A stretch of DNA of 64,000 nucleotides, from the NCBI RefSeq assembly GCF_014196765.1, contig NZ_JACIEE010000003.1:62001-126000 (forward strand), given 5' to 3'. Positions 8,248 through 18,051 of the stretch are shown one piece after another. The notes beneath the pieces are model-generated. The model was not told the DNA's origin, made no database searches, and saw nothing but the letters and a program-made list of their open reading frames with translations. This DNA comes from Mycoplana azooxidifex. Its GTDB lineage: Bacteria > Pseudomonadota > Alphaproteobacteria > Rhizobiales > Rhizobiaceae. A program made the position numbers and the translations under genes. Position 1 is the stretch's first letter; each line of letters opens with the position of its first letter.

Positions 8248-8774
8248 AGACGCACCTGGTTTTCCTGGAATGGCACGATGTGACCAGAGCTTGTGGCCGG
8301 AATTGCGTTTATTCTATGGATAACTCGGCAGCAGATTGCATGTCTTCCCGCGCTTCCCCATCCGACGCACTTCGACCGCGTCCTACCGGCGTCTTCGGAG
8401 AATTCTCCTGCCGTCTTCCACCCGACGCAGCGCGTTGTCCTCCTCCTTGCCGAGTATCCTTTCATCATGCACGTCAGCGGAACCTCATAGTCAATGTCTC
8501 CGAGGAGGGCGGCCCATCCCACACAACACTTGTCGCAACGCCTCAGTCCAAGAGCAGCCGCGGATACCCCATAAGGGGGCGGTTGATGCGCTCAAAGGCC
8601 AACTGCCCAGCGGAAGCGAAATTTGAAAGACTGGCTTCGTTATTCCGACGAGGAGAATGTCCGGTTCAAAATCCGATGGATGGTGCGGCACAAGCGCTGT
8701 CCACACGAGCCGGCCACGAAACGATCAGGCGGCGAGACCGCGAATTTGTCCATCCGCGCGAAGGGGCATTTGCG
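8248..8774. other. gene-poor stretch before the glycosyltransferase pair
   Basis: No supportable gene. Several frames are open here, but they lack ribosome sites and the residue composition of real proteins. Base composition is visibly less GC-rich than the flanks. The frame of the next gene stays open back to 8280, but only the part from 8775 looks like protein. Confidence 0.4.
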
Positions 8775-9227
8775 ATGAAGGGAAGAGTACTCGCAGTCGC
8801 TTCAGGTGGTGGGCACTGGATCCAGATGCGCCGGCTGATGCCGGCTTTCGAGGGAATGGATGTCGCCTTCGTTTCCGTTTCTCCCGACTATGCTGCAGAC
8901 GTTCCGGGGCACCGCTTTTACCCGGTTCGCAACGCCCATCGTTTCGACAAGGCGAGCTTTGCAGTGCTCATAGGACAACTGGCCTGGATCCTCCTGCGCG
9001 AGCGTCCAAACACAGTCATTTCCACGGGAGCAGCTCCCGGTCTGGTCTGCCTGGCCCTGGCCAAGTTCCTGGTCCGCGCCGAAACGGTATGGATCGACAG
9101 CATAGCAAATTGCGAGCAGTTGTCGTCCTCAGGTCTGCAGGCGCGGCGCGTTGCCGATGTCTGGCTGACACAATGGCCGCAATTGCAGGGCCAGCAGGGT
9201 CCCGACTACTGGGGTGCCGTCTTATGA
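8775..9227 (+). CDS. Alg14/PssD-like glycosyltransferase subunit
   Basis: 150 residues. The start VLAVASGGGHWIQM carries the glycine-rich loop of Alg14/EpsE/PssD proteins. The later FYPVRNAHRFDKAS and ERPNTVISTGAAPGLVCLALAKF, then TVWIDSIANCEQLS, are typical of the membrane-recruiting, acceptor-binding half of a split GT-B enzyme. Family knowledge: in Rhizobium leguminosarum PssD with PssE adds the second glucuronic acid of the exopolysaccharide unit. The start at 8775 has AAGGGG upstream. Its stop overlaps the next start (ATGA at 9224-9227), implying translational coupling of the two halves. Confidence 0.75.
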   Translation: MKGRVLAVASGGGHWIQMRRLMPAFEGMDVAFVSVSPDYAADVPGHRFYPVRNAHRFDKASFAVLIGQLAWILLRERPNTVISTGAAPGLVCLALAKFLVRAETVWIDSIANCEQLSSSGLQARRVADVWLTQWPQLQGQQGPDYWGAVL

Positions 9228-9733
9228 TCTTTGTTACCGTGGGTTCGGTGATGCCCTTCAATCGCCTCATAGAAACAATGGACCGGTGGGCGGCGGCCAG
9301 GCCGGAAGTGAAGGTGTTTGCCCAAATCGGCGGTGGCGACGAGCCTCATCACATGAGATGGGCGCGAAGCGTGACGCCGGCCGAGTTTGCCGATCTGGTC
9401 GCCAAATCAACCATAATCGTCGCACACGCCGGCATGGGCAGCATCATCAGTGCGGCCGAAGCGGGGAAAACGATCGTCATCCTTCCACGCTTTGCATCGC
9501 TGAAAGAACATACGACCGACCACCAGGTGCATACGGCCAAGCGCTTCATGGACCGTCCAGGGATACACGTCGCGATGTCCGACAACGAGCTTCCGGAAGC
9601 GATCGACGCAGCGATGTCGAGTGTCGGAGCAGCGCATCAGTTGTTGCCCCGTACCGCCCCTGACGCTTTCGTCGCACGCATACGAGCCGTGCTGCTCAGT
9701 GGTGCATCCGCACGCCAATCGAACCAGAGTTGA
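9224..9733 (+). CDS. Alg13/PssE-like glycosyltransferase subunit
   Basis: 169 residues. MIFVTVGSVMPFNRLIETMD matches the opening of Alg13/PssE-type proteins (VTVG..PF.RL), and IIVAHAGMGSIISAAEAGK is the nucleotide-sugar binding loop of glycosyltransferase family 28 C-terminal domains. It supplies the donor-binding half that works with the Alg14-like partner encoded immediately upstream with a 4-bp overlap. No other exopolysaccharide genes are nearby, so the donor and acceptor are open; a glucuronosyl role is inference from PssDE. Confidence 0.75.
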   Translation: MIFVTVGSVMPFNRLIETMDRWAAARPEVKVFAQIGGGDEPHHMRWARSVTPAEFADLVAKSTIIVAHAGMGSIISAAEAGKTIVILPRFASLKEHTTDHQVHTAKRFMDRPGIHVAMSDNELPEAIDAAMSSVGAAHQLLPRTAPDAFVARIRAVLLSGASARQSNQS

Positions 9734-10005
9734 TGCACAAGGTGAGGCTTGGCCTGTCTGACGCGGTCAATGTCGATAATTATGAGATATACGGTTGAAC
9801 GCCCTCACCTCTTCGAGATCATTTGACGTCCTGATCGCAAAAATGGCACGCCGAAGAGCGTACAAGACGCACCAGTACGCCTCCCACCGCCCATCTCTTT
9901 ATTTTCCACAGGAATCGATTACACCATCAACCGCACCAGATGGGGGCGCGCCGGAGACGCGCGCGGCCATGGACATGCGGGGTGTCGCGGTTCGGGAGGA
10001 TTTGC

Positions 10006-10902
10006 ATGTTGATCGGTATCGACTGGGGCGGAACCAAGATCGAAGGCGTGGCGATGGGGCGGGATGGCAAGGAATTGCTGCGCCTGCGCCAGGACACACC
10101 GAGATACGACTATGCCGGCTGCATCCGGATGATCCGGGAGATGATTGCGGAGCTGGAATTAAAGACCGGCCGCACGGGATCGATCGGGATCGGCATCCCC
10201 GGCTCGCTCGAGCCGGTCAGCCGGCTCGGCAAGGGCGCCAGTTCCACCTGGCTGCTTGGACGGCCGGTCGAGAAGGACCTGCATGACGCCATCAGGCGGG
10301 ATCTGCGCGTGGAGAACGATGCGGACTGCTTCGCCGCATCGGAGGCCGTCGACGGCGCCGGTGCCGGCCACAATGTCGTCTTCGCCGTCATTCTCGGCTC
10401 CGGCGCCGGGGCGGGGATCGCGGTCGGCGGCAAGGCACATCACGGGCCGAACAACAGCGGCGGCGAATGGGGTCACAATCCGCTGCCCTTTCCCGACGTG
10501 ACCGAGATCGCCGGGCGCGCCTGTTATTGCGGACGGCACGGCTGCATGGAAACCTGGGTCTCCGGCCGCGCCTTCGAGGCCGAGTATGCCCGCCATACGA
10601 ACGAGGAGCTGAAGGCGCGCGAGATCATCGAGAAGAAGCGGCAGGGCGACCGGCTCTGCGGGCTGCTCTGGGAGCGCTATGTCGACCGCGTCGCCCGCGG
10701 CCTTGCCACCGTGGTCAATACGCTCGACCCGGACGTGCTGGTCATGGGCGGCGGCATGTCCAACGTCGACGAGCTCTACGAGGACCTGCTGCCCGCGCTT
10801 GCCCGGCGCACCTTCTCGACCGTCTTCCACACGCCGATCAAGCGCGCGGTCCACGGCGATTCGAGTGGCGTGCGCGGAGCCGCCTGGCTCTGGCGCGATT
10901 GA
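10006..10902 (+). CDS. ROK-family sugar kinase (fructokinase-like)
   Basis: 298-residue cytoplasmic ATP-dependent sugar kinase. The ATP phosphate loop DWGGTKIEG is at residues 6-14, VILGSGAGAGIAVGG in the middle, GGEWGHNPL near 156, and the ROK zinc motif CYCGRHGCMETW follows (near 172). The short length and motif set resemble the fructokinase/mannokinase (Mak) and polyol-linked ROK kinases. GGGAGGA lies before the ATG at 10006. It is followed 36 bp later by an inositol-monophosphatase-family gene in the same direction. Fructose is a plausible substrate, since several polyol routes next door could end in fructose, but this is not shown. Confidence 0.82.
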   Translation: MLIGIDWGGTKIEGVAMGRDGKELLRLRQDTPRYDYAGCIRMIREMIAELELKTGRTGSIGIGIPGSLEPVSRLGKGASSTWLLGRPVEKDLHDAIRRDLRVENDADCFAASEAVDGAGAGHNVVFAVILGSGAGAGIAVGGKAHHGPNNSGGEWGHNPLPFPDVTEIAGRACYCGRHGCMETWVSGRAFEAEYARHTNEELKAREIIEKKRQGDRLCGLLWERYVDRVARGLATVVNTLDPDVLVMGGGMSNVDELYEDLLPALARRTFSTVFHTPIKRAVHGDSSGVRGAAWLWRD

Positions 10903-10938
10903 GCCTGCCGGCTTGCCCTTCTCAACGAGGAACAGACG

Positions 10939-11733
10939 ATGACCGACACCGGACTTTCGGAGCGCTACACATTCGCGCTCTCCCTCGTACGCGATGCCGG
11001 CGACCTGGCGCTCGGCTATTTCCGCTCGCGCGACACACTGACCGTCAAGAGCAAGGGTGCGCAGGACATGGCGAGCGAGGCCGACCTGAACACCGAACTC
11101 CTGATCAAGGAGCGGCTCGGCCAGCATTTCCCCGAAGATGCCTTCCTTGGCGAGGAGACCGGCATCACGGCCCATGGCCCGGGCCAGGGGATCTGGGTGG
11201 TCGATCCAATCGACGGCACGCAGCCCTTCATTTCGGGCCTGTCGAGCTGGTGCGTCTCGATCGCCTTCGTGCAGGACGACGTCCTGAAGTTCGGAATGGT
11301 CTATGCACCCGCCCGCGACGAGCTGTTCGCCGGCGGCATTGATTTTCCCGCCACCTTGAACGGCAGGCCCGTGGACAAGCATCCGGGGCGATCGGTCAGG
11401 GACGGGATCTGCGGGGTCGGCTATTCGCCGCGCGTCACCCCGGACGAATTCCTTCCGATGTTCGGCCGGCTGTTGCAGCAGGGCGGCATGTTCTACCGCG
11501 AGGGATCCGGCGCGCTGACGCTCTGCTATGTCGCAAGCGGCAGGCTGCTGGGATATATCGAACCGCACATCAATTCGTGGGACTGCCTGGGCGCCATCGC
11601 GGTGATCAGGGCGGCCGGGTTGACGACCAACGATTTTCTCGCCGATGACGGCCTCAACAAGGGCAACCGCCTGATCGCCGGAAACGAGGCCGTCTATGCC
11701 GAACTCGTCTCGATCTACGGCAGCGAGGCCTGA
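10939..11733 (+). CDS. inositol-monophosphatase family phosphatase
   Basis: 264 residues, Mg-dependent phosphomonoesterase fold. Metal-binding signatures are present: GEETG (near 70), DPIDGTQPFISGL (near 89) and the C-terminal NSWDCLGAIAV. The DPIDGT-x-x-F-I-S-G-L form is closer to histidinol-phosphatase (HisN)-like members than to classic inositol monophosphatases (DPIDGT-x-NF), so the substrate could be a sugar or histidinol phosphate. GAGGAAC precedes the ATG. It lies downstream of the ROK kinase and likely shares its transcript, which would place a kinase and a phosphatase in one unit. Confidence 0.8.
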   Translation: MTDTGLSERYTFALSLVRDAGDLALGYFRSRDTLTVKSKGAQDMASEADLNTELLIKERLGQHFPEDAFLGEETGITAHGPGQGIWVVDPIDGTQPFISGLSSWCVSIAFVQDDVLKFGMVYAPARDELFAGGIDFPATLNGRPVDKHPGRSVRDGICGVGYSPRVTPDEFLPMFGRLLQQGGMFYREGSGALTLCYVASGRLLGYIEPHINSWDCLGAIAVIRAAGLTTNDFLADDGLNKGNRLIAGNEAVYAELVSIYGSEA

Positions 11734-11850
11734 ACGTGAGCCGACCCAAGGCCATTCCGGCAAAGCGGTAGCACGACTCCTTCGTCTTTCACATGGATGG
11801 CACACTGCTCGAACCTACGGCCGTCCTGCATCGTCAACGGGCGGCGTCGA

Positions 11851-12624
11851 TCACCAGCAGGTGAAGCCGCCGTCGACCAGGACCGTCTCTCCGGTCATGA
11901 GGCTTGCGGCGTCGCTTGCCAGGAACTGCACGACGGAGGCGATCTCGTCCGGGCGGCCCATGCGGTGCATCGGCGTATCGCGCAGCCAGACGTCGATCAT
12001 GCCGTCGTTGTCGTTGCGGTAGCTCGTCATCTCGGTCTCGATGTAGGTTGGGGCGACGGCATTGATGCGTACCCCGCGATCGGCCCATTCGGCAGCCAGC
12101 GACGAGGTCAGCTGATGAACGGCGGCCTTGGACGCGTTGTAGTAGGTCTGTTTCTGCGGCCGGTTGGAAATATAGCCGGACATCGACCCGATGTTGACGA
12201 TCGCCCCCTTCCCCGCCTTGAGCATATGGCGACCGAAGGCGCGGTTGGACCAGAAGACGCCGTTATAGTTGACGTCGTTGACCTGCAGCCAGTGCTCGTC
12301 CTCCACGTCTTCCGAGGCGACGCCGGACCGGGCAATGCCGGCATTGGCAACGAGGATATCGACCTTGCCGTGATCGGTGACGATCTTTTCGGCAAGTGCC
12401 TCGACATCCTGCGGTCTCGTCACGTCGAGGGCGTGGATTTCAGCGTCGAAGCCTTTCTCGGCAAGGCGTGACTGGCCGGATCTGGCGACCGATGCGTCGA
12501 TGTCGGCGATGATGACCTTTGCGCCGAATTCGGCGAGCGCCTCGCAGATCGCAAGCCCGATGCCGCGGCCGCCGCCGGTCACGACGGCAACGCGGCCGTC
12601 CAGCCGCAACTTGTTTGCGTACAT
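11851..12624 (-). CDS. SDR dehydrogenase, galactitol-dehydrogenase-like
   Basis: 257-residue short-chain dehydrogenase. TGGGRGIG (16-23) binds the nucleotide and Asp41 after strand 2 suggests NAD. NAG (94-96), Ser147 and Tyr162-x-x-x-Lys166 form the active site. The segment NIGSMSGYISNRPQ and the ending VDGGFTCW closely resemble Rhodobacter galactitol 2-dehydrogenase and are shared with the SDR at 28153. The start at 12624 is chosen over the ATG 30 bp upstream because of GGAGGAGA just before it. It is the last gene of the long polyol operon, downstream of the class II aldolase; a polyol or ketose is the likely substrate. Confidence 0.85.
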   Translation of the reverse strand: MYANKLRLDGRVAVVTGGGRGIGLAICEALAEFGAKVIIADIDASVARSGQSRLAEKGFDAEIHALDVTRPQDVEALAEKIVTDHGKVDILVANAGIARSGVASEDVEDEHWLQVNDVNYNGVFWSNRAFGRHMLKAGKGAIVNIGSMSGYISNRPQKQTYYNASKAAVHQLTSSLAAEWADRGVRINAVAPTYIETEMTSYRNDNDGMIDVWLRDTPMHRMGRPDEIASVVQFLASDAASLMTGETVLVDGGFTCW

Positions 12625-12664
12625 GATCTCTCCTCCCAAGATCTCACTTTCCAAGAATTCCTGC

Positions 12665-13336
12665 CTATGGAATGAACGGATGCCGGCCGGGCGAGGGAAA
12701 GCGCGTGCGCTTCAGGTCGATCAGCTTGTCGACCTCCTCGGCGGTGAATTGGCGCGGACCGCCATAGGCGGCGGCCAGGTAGACGACCTTCGCGTAGTAG
12801 TCGAGCGCCTCCATCTTGAACCAGGCCGCCTGCAGGTCATGGCCATAGGACAGCGCGCCATGGTTCTGCAGCAGGATGGCGTCGTGCCGCTCGAGATAGG
12901 GGGCGATCGCCTGCGACAGTTCCTCGGAGGCAGGCACCGCATAGGGCGACAGCGGCACCTCGCCGAGGAACATCGTCGACTCGGGCATGATCTGCTCGGT
13001 CAGCGGCTTGCCGCAGATGGCGTGCACGGTGGCATAGAGCGGATGGGCATGGACGACAGCGCGCACGTCGGGCCTGAAGTCATAGACCGTCAGGTGCATG
13101 CCGGTTTCGCTCGAAGGTTTCCATTTGCCGCCATCGACGGGTCTGCCCTGACGGTCGATGCGGCAGATCATCTCCGGTGCCATGAAGCCCTTCGAGACGC
13201 TGGTCGGCGTGCAGAGCAACGTGCCGTCGTCGAGCAGGACGGAGATATTGCCGTCGTTGGCCGCCCCCATGCCCTTCTGCCAGGCGCGGCGGCCGATATC
13301 GCAGATGAATTCCCTCAGGTCCTTCGTGTCTTCCAT
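12665..13336 (-). CDS. class II aldolase/adducin family protein
   Basis: 223 residues, zinc-dependent aldolase of the L-fuculose-phosphate/L-rhamnulose-phosphate type. Glu77 in SSETGMH and His96/His98 in VVHAHPL are at the expected positions, and the third zinc histidine is in LLQNHGAL. The family splits a ketose 1-phosphate into dihydroxyacetone phosphate and an aldehyde. A rhamnulokinase-like kinase and a DeoR regulator lie upstream in the same operon, so kinase plus aldolase would make a complete ketose-1-phosphate route. The exact sugar is not determined. Confidence 0.82.
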   Translation of the reverse strand: MEDTKDLREFICDIGRRAWQKGMGAANDGNISVLLDDGTLLCTPTSVSKGFMAPEMICRIDRQGRPVDGGKWKPSSETGMHLTVYDFRPDVRAVVHAHPLYATVHAICGKPLTEQIMPESTMFLGEVPLSPYAVPASEELSQAIAPYLERHDAILLQNHGALSYGHDLQAAWFKMEALDYYAKVVYLAAAYGGPRQFTAEEVDKLIDLKRTRFPSPGRHPFIP

Positions 13337-13376
13337 GAACGCCTCCCATGGAAGTGACCTTGCCCCAGGCGAACCA

Positions 13377-13408
13377 TCAAATCAACACAAATCAACACAA
13401 ATCAACGC
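13377..13408 (-). promoter_or_regulatory. tandem 10-bp repeats, candidate DeoR operator
   Basis: On the minus strand GTTGATTTGT is repeated three times in register with a 10-bp period, with the last copy diverging by a base. The array sits between the end of the deoR-type gene (13415) and the start of the class II aldolase (13336). DeoR/GlpR proteins often bind tandem AT-rich repeats one helical turn apart, so this is a good candidate autoregulatory or internal operator. Confidence 0.5.
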
Positions 13409-13414
13409 GAATGG

Positions 13415-14185
13415 TCACCCTGCCATTTCCAGCCTGACATTGGCGCCGGCGATGATTTCGGACCACTCCTCGTCCGGCTCGCGGTCGGTGATGAGGATAT
13501 CGACGGAGGAGAGCGGTCCGACCGCGACAAGCCCGGAGCTGTCGAACTTGTCGCCGTCGACGAGAAGCAGCGTCTGGTCGGCACATTCGATGAAGGCGCG
13601 CTTGATCTCCGCCTCGGCCGCATTCGCGACCATCAGCCCGGACCGCCTGGAAAGCGCCTTGACGGAGATGATGGCGAGGTCGGCATGGAATTGCCGTGCG
13701 GCTGCGACGGCAAGCGGTCCGTGGAAGGTCATGATGTCGGGCTCGTACTCGCCCCCGACGGAGATGACGCGGTGCATCCGGGAGGCGGGGTCGGTGAGAA
13801 CGCCGATGGAATTCGTCACGATCGTCAGGTCGCGGCGGTCGCCGAGTGCGCGCAACGCCTCCTGCACCGTCGAAGAGGAGTCCATCATCAGCGCCTGCCC
13901 ATCGGCGACGTGTGCTGCGGCAGCAGCCGCAATCCGGCGCTTGGCGGAGATGTTGAGGATCGAACGCGCCGGAAACGAGAGATCCTCCGCCTGACTTGGC
14001 GGCATCGGTACCGCTCCGCCATGACTGCGGCGCAGCAGGCCGCTTCGTTCCAGCCGCTTGAGGTCGCGCCGGATCGTTTCCCCGGAGACAGAAAGCTCGC
14101 CGGCCAATGTATCGACCAGCACGCGACCATCGCGCTGAAGTCGCCGCAAGATCGTTTCGGCGCGTTCTTCGGGCAGGAGGTTCAT
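13415..14185 (-). CDS. DeoR/GlpR-family transcriptional repressor
   Basis: 256 residues. The N-terminal winged helix (about 1-57) carries the DeoR signature ELSVSGETIRRDLKRLE, followed by a sugar-phosphate sensor domain with MMDSSSTVQEAL and IVTNS. Such proteins normally repress sugar operons and are released by a phosphorylated intermediate. The ATG at 14185 overlaps the stop of the FGGY kinase by four bases (ATGA), so it is translated with it. Its likely ligand is the ketose 1-phosphate made by that kinase. Possible target sites are the tandem repeats directly downstream. Confidence 0.87.
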   Translation of the reverse strand: MNLLPEERAETILRRLQRDGRVLVDTLAGELSVSGETIRRDLKRLERSGLLRRSHGGAVPMPPSQAEDLSFPARSILNISAKRRIAAAAAAHVADGQALMMDSSSTVQEALRALGDRRDLTIVTNSIGVLTDPASRMHRVISVGGEYEPDIMTFHGPLAVAAARQFHADLAIISVKALSRRSGLMVANAAEAEIKRAFIECADQTLLLVDGDKFDSSGLVAVGPLSSVDILITDREPDEEWSEIIAGANVRLEMAG

Positions 14186-15591
14186 TGAACTAGGGTCCCG
14201 GCTGCGCCCGTCCGGGCCATTTCCTGCGCTGCCGCAAAGGACGGGATCGCGCCGAGCGCCACCAGCTGGATGAGCGCGCTGCCGACCACGCTCGCCTCGA
14301 CTGGCCCCGCCACCACGCGACAACCGCTCTCTTCGGCCAGGAAATGCATCCATGCCTCGTCCTGGGTTCCGCCGCCGCCGACCCGGATCGTGTGGATGGG
14401 CGTGCCGGAGAGCGCGCCGAGCTGGCGGATGCATGCGGCCGCATCCCGCGCAAGCCCGAGATAGAGCGACCTGGCGAGCACCCCGATGCCTTTGCCTTGA
14501 AGCGCGGGCAGGTGCTCCTGCATGGCGCCGACCAGGTCGGCCGGATCGAAGAAAAGCGGATCGGAGGACGCAATCGCCGGCGTCGTGCGATCGGCCGCCA
14601 GCGCCATGGCGCCCAGTTCCGGGAAATCGACGTCCTCCCCGGTGCGGGCGTTCCAGTGCTCCCTCAGCCGGCGCAGCAGGAACAGCCCCGGCAGGCTTTT
14701 CGTGAGCAGCGCCCGGCCGCCGATGCCGCCTTCGAGACCGAAGCCCAGGCGGTGGGTGTCCTTCGGCAGCTTGCCATCGGCAACGTCGGCGCCGAAGAGG
14801 TTCCAGGAGCCGCAGCAGGCAAATGCCTCGCCGTCCGCCGGGGCAAGGGCGAAGGCGGCGCAGGCCGTATCGTGCCCCGCCGCCGTCACCACTTTCGTGC
14901 CAGCCAAAGTCTCGCTGGTCACCAGTTCGCGCCGCAGCGGACCGAGCACGGTTCCCGGACCGACGAGACGGCCGAATATTTCCTCAGGCATGCCGCACCA
15001 GCCGATGACATCGCGATCCCAGTCTCCGCCATCGACCTGCAAAAGGCCCGACGTCCGCGACAGCGTCTTCTCGCAGGCGACGACACCGCTCAACTCGTAG
15101 GTATGAAGGTCCGCCATCATGAGGAAATGTCGAACCGTCTGCATCTTGTCGGGGTTGTCCCTTGCCCATTGGCCGAGGTGAAAGACCGTCGCGATCGGCA
15201 GGATCTGCACTCCGGTCTGCTCGGCGATCCTGTCGTGATAGGGTGTGAGCGCCGCCATGCCCTCGACACCGCGCGGATGGCGATAGGTGCGCGGCGTATC
15301 GACGAGCGCGCCGTCGTCGTCGAGCAGGGCGAAATCTACGCCCCAGCTGTCGACCGCGACCGAGGCGATCGGGCCGGTTGCGGCGGCCTTCGCCAGTCCT
15401 TCGCGTATGCCCGCGCGGATCATGTCGATCGCCCAGGCCGGACCGTCATCGACGTGGACCTCATAGCCGGAGAACCGGTGAACCTGATGCAGAACGAGAC
15501 GACCGCCGGCAAGCTCCGCGAGCATCGCCCGCCCGGAACCTGCACCGAGGTCGAAAACAAGGCAGCGCATCGGTTGACATCCGGCATTCAT
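14182..15591 (-). CDS. FGGY-family carbohydrate kinase, rhamnulokinase-like
   Basis: 469 residues. The order of motifs follows rhamnulokinase RhaB: CLVFDLGAGSGRAML at the start, VDSWGVDFALLD, TGVQILPIATVFHL, AAGHDTACAA, then CCGSWNLFG. These enzymes phosphorylate a 2-ketose at C1. The operon has no rhamnose isomerase, so another ketose is likely, probably one made by the polyol dehydrogenases here. An in-frame ATG at 15570 (MRCLVFDLG) is an alternative start; neither has a strong ribosome site. It overlaps deoR by 4 bp. Confidence 0.82.
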   Translation of the reverse strand: MNAGCQPMRCLVFDLGAGSGRAMLAELAGGRLVLHQVHRFSGYEVHVDDGPAWAIDMIRAGIREGLAKAAATGPIASVAVDSWGVDFALLDDDGALVDTPRTYRHPRGVEGMAALTPYHDRIAEQTGVQILPIATVFHLGQWARDNPDKMQTVRHFLMMADLHTYELSGVVACEKTLSRTSGLLQVDGGDWDRDVIGWCGMPEEIFGRLVGPGTVLGPLRRELVTSETLAGTKVVTAAGHDTACAAFALAPADGEAFACCGSWNLFGADVADGKLPKDTHRLGFGLEGGIGGRALLTKSLPGLFLLRRLREHWNARTGEDVDFPELGAMALAADRTTPAIASSDPLFFDPADLVGAMQEHLPALQGKGIGVLARSLYLGLARDAAACIRQLGALSGTPIHTIRVGGGGTQDEAWMHFLAEESGCRVVAGPVEASVVGSALIQLVALGAIPSFAAAQEMARTGAAGTLVQ

Positions 15592-15692
15592 GGCACGAGT
15601 CGCACTGAAGTGACAACGGCCGTCAGGTCATGCAGCATCGGCGTCGTGGAGACCGTGTCGCCGGCGCGCATCGTCACTTAAGCGCCCTTCCG

Positions 15693-16757
<1,065 letters not shown>

Positions 16758-16772
16758 GTTTGCTTCCCTATC

Positions 16773-17816
16773 CTACTGCGGCAGTTCAATCTGCATCTTC
16801 ACCTCGCCCTTGGGAGCCGAAGCTGCGATCTCGAACGCCTCGACGCTGTCGTCGAAGGCAAATTTGCGCGTGATCAGCGGTCTGACGTCGATGGCGCCGG
16901 AGGCGAGCATGGCGACGCACCGCGGGAATACGTGCGCATAGCGGAAGACATGCTCGACGCGGGCCTCGCGCACCATCGCCTTGCCGACGCTGTAATGGAT
17001 GTCGTGCGTCTGTGAGCCGATGAACACGACGCGGCCGGCCGGGCACAGGGGATCGAACACGCCTTCTGCGGCCTTGGGGCTGCCCGAGCATTCAAAGACG
17101 ATCTCCACGCCCCAGCCGTCCGTAGCCTTGTGGATCTCCTGGACCAGGTCCTGCCTTGCGACGTTGATCGGCGTAACGGCGCCGAGGCTCGCGGCGAGCT
17201 CGAGCTTGGTGTCGTCGACGTCGCTGACGAAGACGCGGGCACAGCCGGCGGCCAGCGCCGAGAGCGCGGTGACGAGGCCGATCGGACCGGCGCCGATCAC
17301 AAGCGCGATGTCGCCGGGCTTGACCTGTGCCTTGGTGGCGGCATGAACGCCGACGGCCAGCGGCTCGACCATCGCGGCCTCCGCGAAGGACACGTTGTCC
17401 GGAATTTTGAAGGTGAAGGCGGCCGGATGCACAACGGTCGGGCGGAGTACGCCATGGACCGGCGGCGTTGCCCAGAAGCGGACGGCCGGATCGACATTGT
17501 AGAGGCCGAGCCGCGTCGCGCGGCTGAGCGGATCCGGTATTCCAGGCTCCATGCAGACGCGGTCGCCGGGCTCGAGACCGGTCACAGCCGACCCTTTCTC
17601 GATGACGATGCCCGAAGCCTCGTGTCCGAGGATCATCGGCGCCTTCACCTGGAAAACGCCGATGCCGCCATGGGTATAGTAGTGGACGTCGGACCCGCAT
17701 ATGCCGACCGTGTGCAGCTTGATGCGCACGTCATGCGGCCCCAGGACCTCTTCCTTCTCGATCGGAAAGTCGCGGAGCGAGAGCTTCATCTTTTCTTCGA
17801 GGACAAGCGACTTCAT
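16773..17816 (-). CDS. zinc-dependent polyol dehydrogenase (sorbitol/xylitol DH family)
   Basis: 347-residue medium-chain dehydrogenase (PF08240 + PF00107). The catalytic zinc ligands Cys40 (ICGSDVHYY), His65 and Glu66 (GHEA) are present. The cysteine cluster of the structural zinc is absent, as in several sorbitol and xylitol dehydrogenases, and the NAD fold has [10 protein letters not shown]. The segment [10 protein letters not shown] is typical of xylitol/sorbitol dehydrogenases. In Agrobacterium C58 a PF00107 enzyme beside the same kinase and PF08013 genes oxidises D-altritol to D-tagatose, so D-altritol, galactitol or sorbitol are the best candidates. It lies inside the ABC operon. Confidence 0.85.
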   Translation of the reverse strand: MKSLVLEEKMKLSLRDFPIEKEEVLGPHDVRIKLHTVGICGSDVHYYTHGGIGVFQVKAPMILGHEASGIVIEKGSAVTGLEPGDRVCMEPGIPDPLSRATRLGLYNVDPAVRFWATPPVHGVLRPTVVHPAAFTFKIPDNVSFAEAAMVEPLAVGVHAATKAQVKPGDIALVIGAGPIGLVTALSALAAGCARVFVSDVDDTKLELAASLGAVTPINVARQDLVQEIHKATDGWGVEIVFECSGSPKAAEGVFDPLCPAGRVVFIGSQTHDIHYSVGKAMVREARVEHVFRYAHVFPRCVAMLASGAIDVRPLITRKFAFDDSVEAFEIAASAPKGEVKMQIELPQ

Positions 17817-17825
17817 GACTTTCTC

Positions 17826-18047
17826 CTATCCTTTCCACACGATCAGGACGCCGAGCGCGATCGCCAGAACGTGGCATACGGCGAGCGGGATGGACTGTTC
17901 CAGGAAGCGCATCCAGAACAGTTCCAGGGCGACGAACAGGTAGATGCCGATAAAGAGGCGGTCGAACCAGTTCGTGACGATCGGCAGGAAACCGTGCCTG
18001 GCCGGTTTGCGGACTGGGACATCGGCAATTTCGCTGGGGCTTTCCAT
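17826..18047 (-). CDS. small two-helix membrane protein of the ABC operon
   Basis: 73 residues with two hydrophobic helices: about 27-47 (WFDRLFIGIYLFVALELFW) and about 53-71 (LAVCHVLAIALGVLIVW). AAGGAGTG stands six bases before the ATG, and the gene fits with a 4-bp gap after the permease and 9 bp before the dehydrogenase. Small membrane proteins of this kind are seen next to permease genes in rhizobial polyol and glycerol ABC operons; a role as transporter accessory subunit is inference. Confidence 0.7.
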   Translation of the reverse strand: MESPSEIADVPVRKPARHGFLPIVTNWFDRLFIGIYLFVALELFWMRFLEQSIPLAVCHVLAIALGVLIVWKG

Positions 18048-18051
18048 GGAT

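Noticed and set aside
7641-9733. Genomic island integrated at tRNA-Gly
   Set aside because: The AT-richer segment is on the 5' side of the tRNA, there is no integrase, and no duplicate of the tRNA 3' end was found.
13377-13408. CRISPR-like direct repeats
   Set aside because: Repeats are 10 bp, contiguous, without spacers, and there are no cas genes; an operator array is the better reading.
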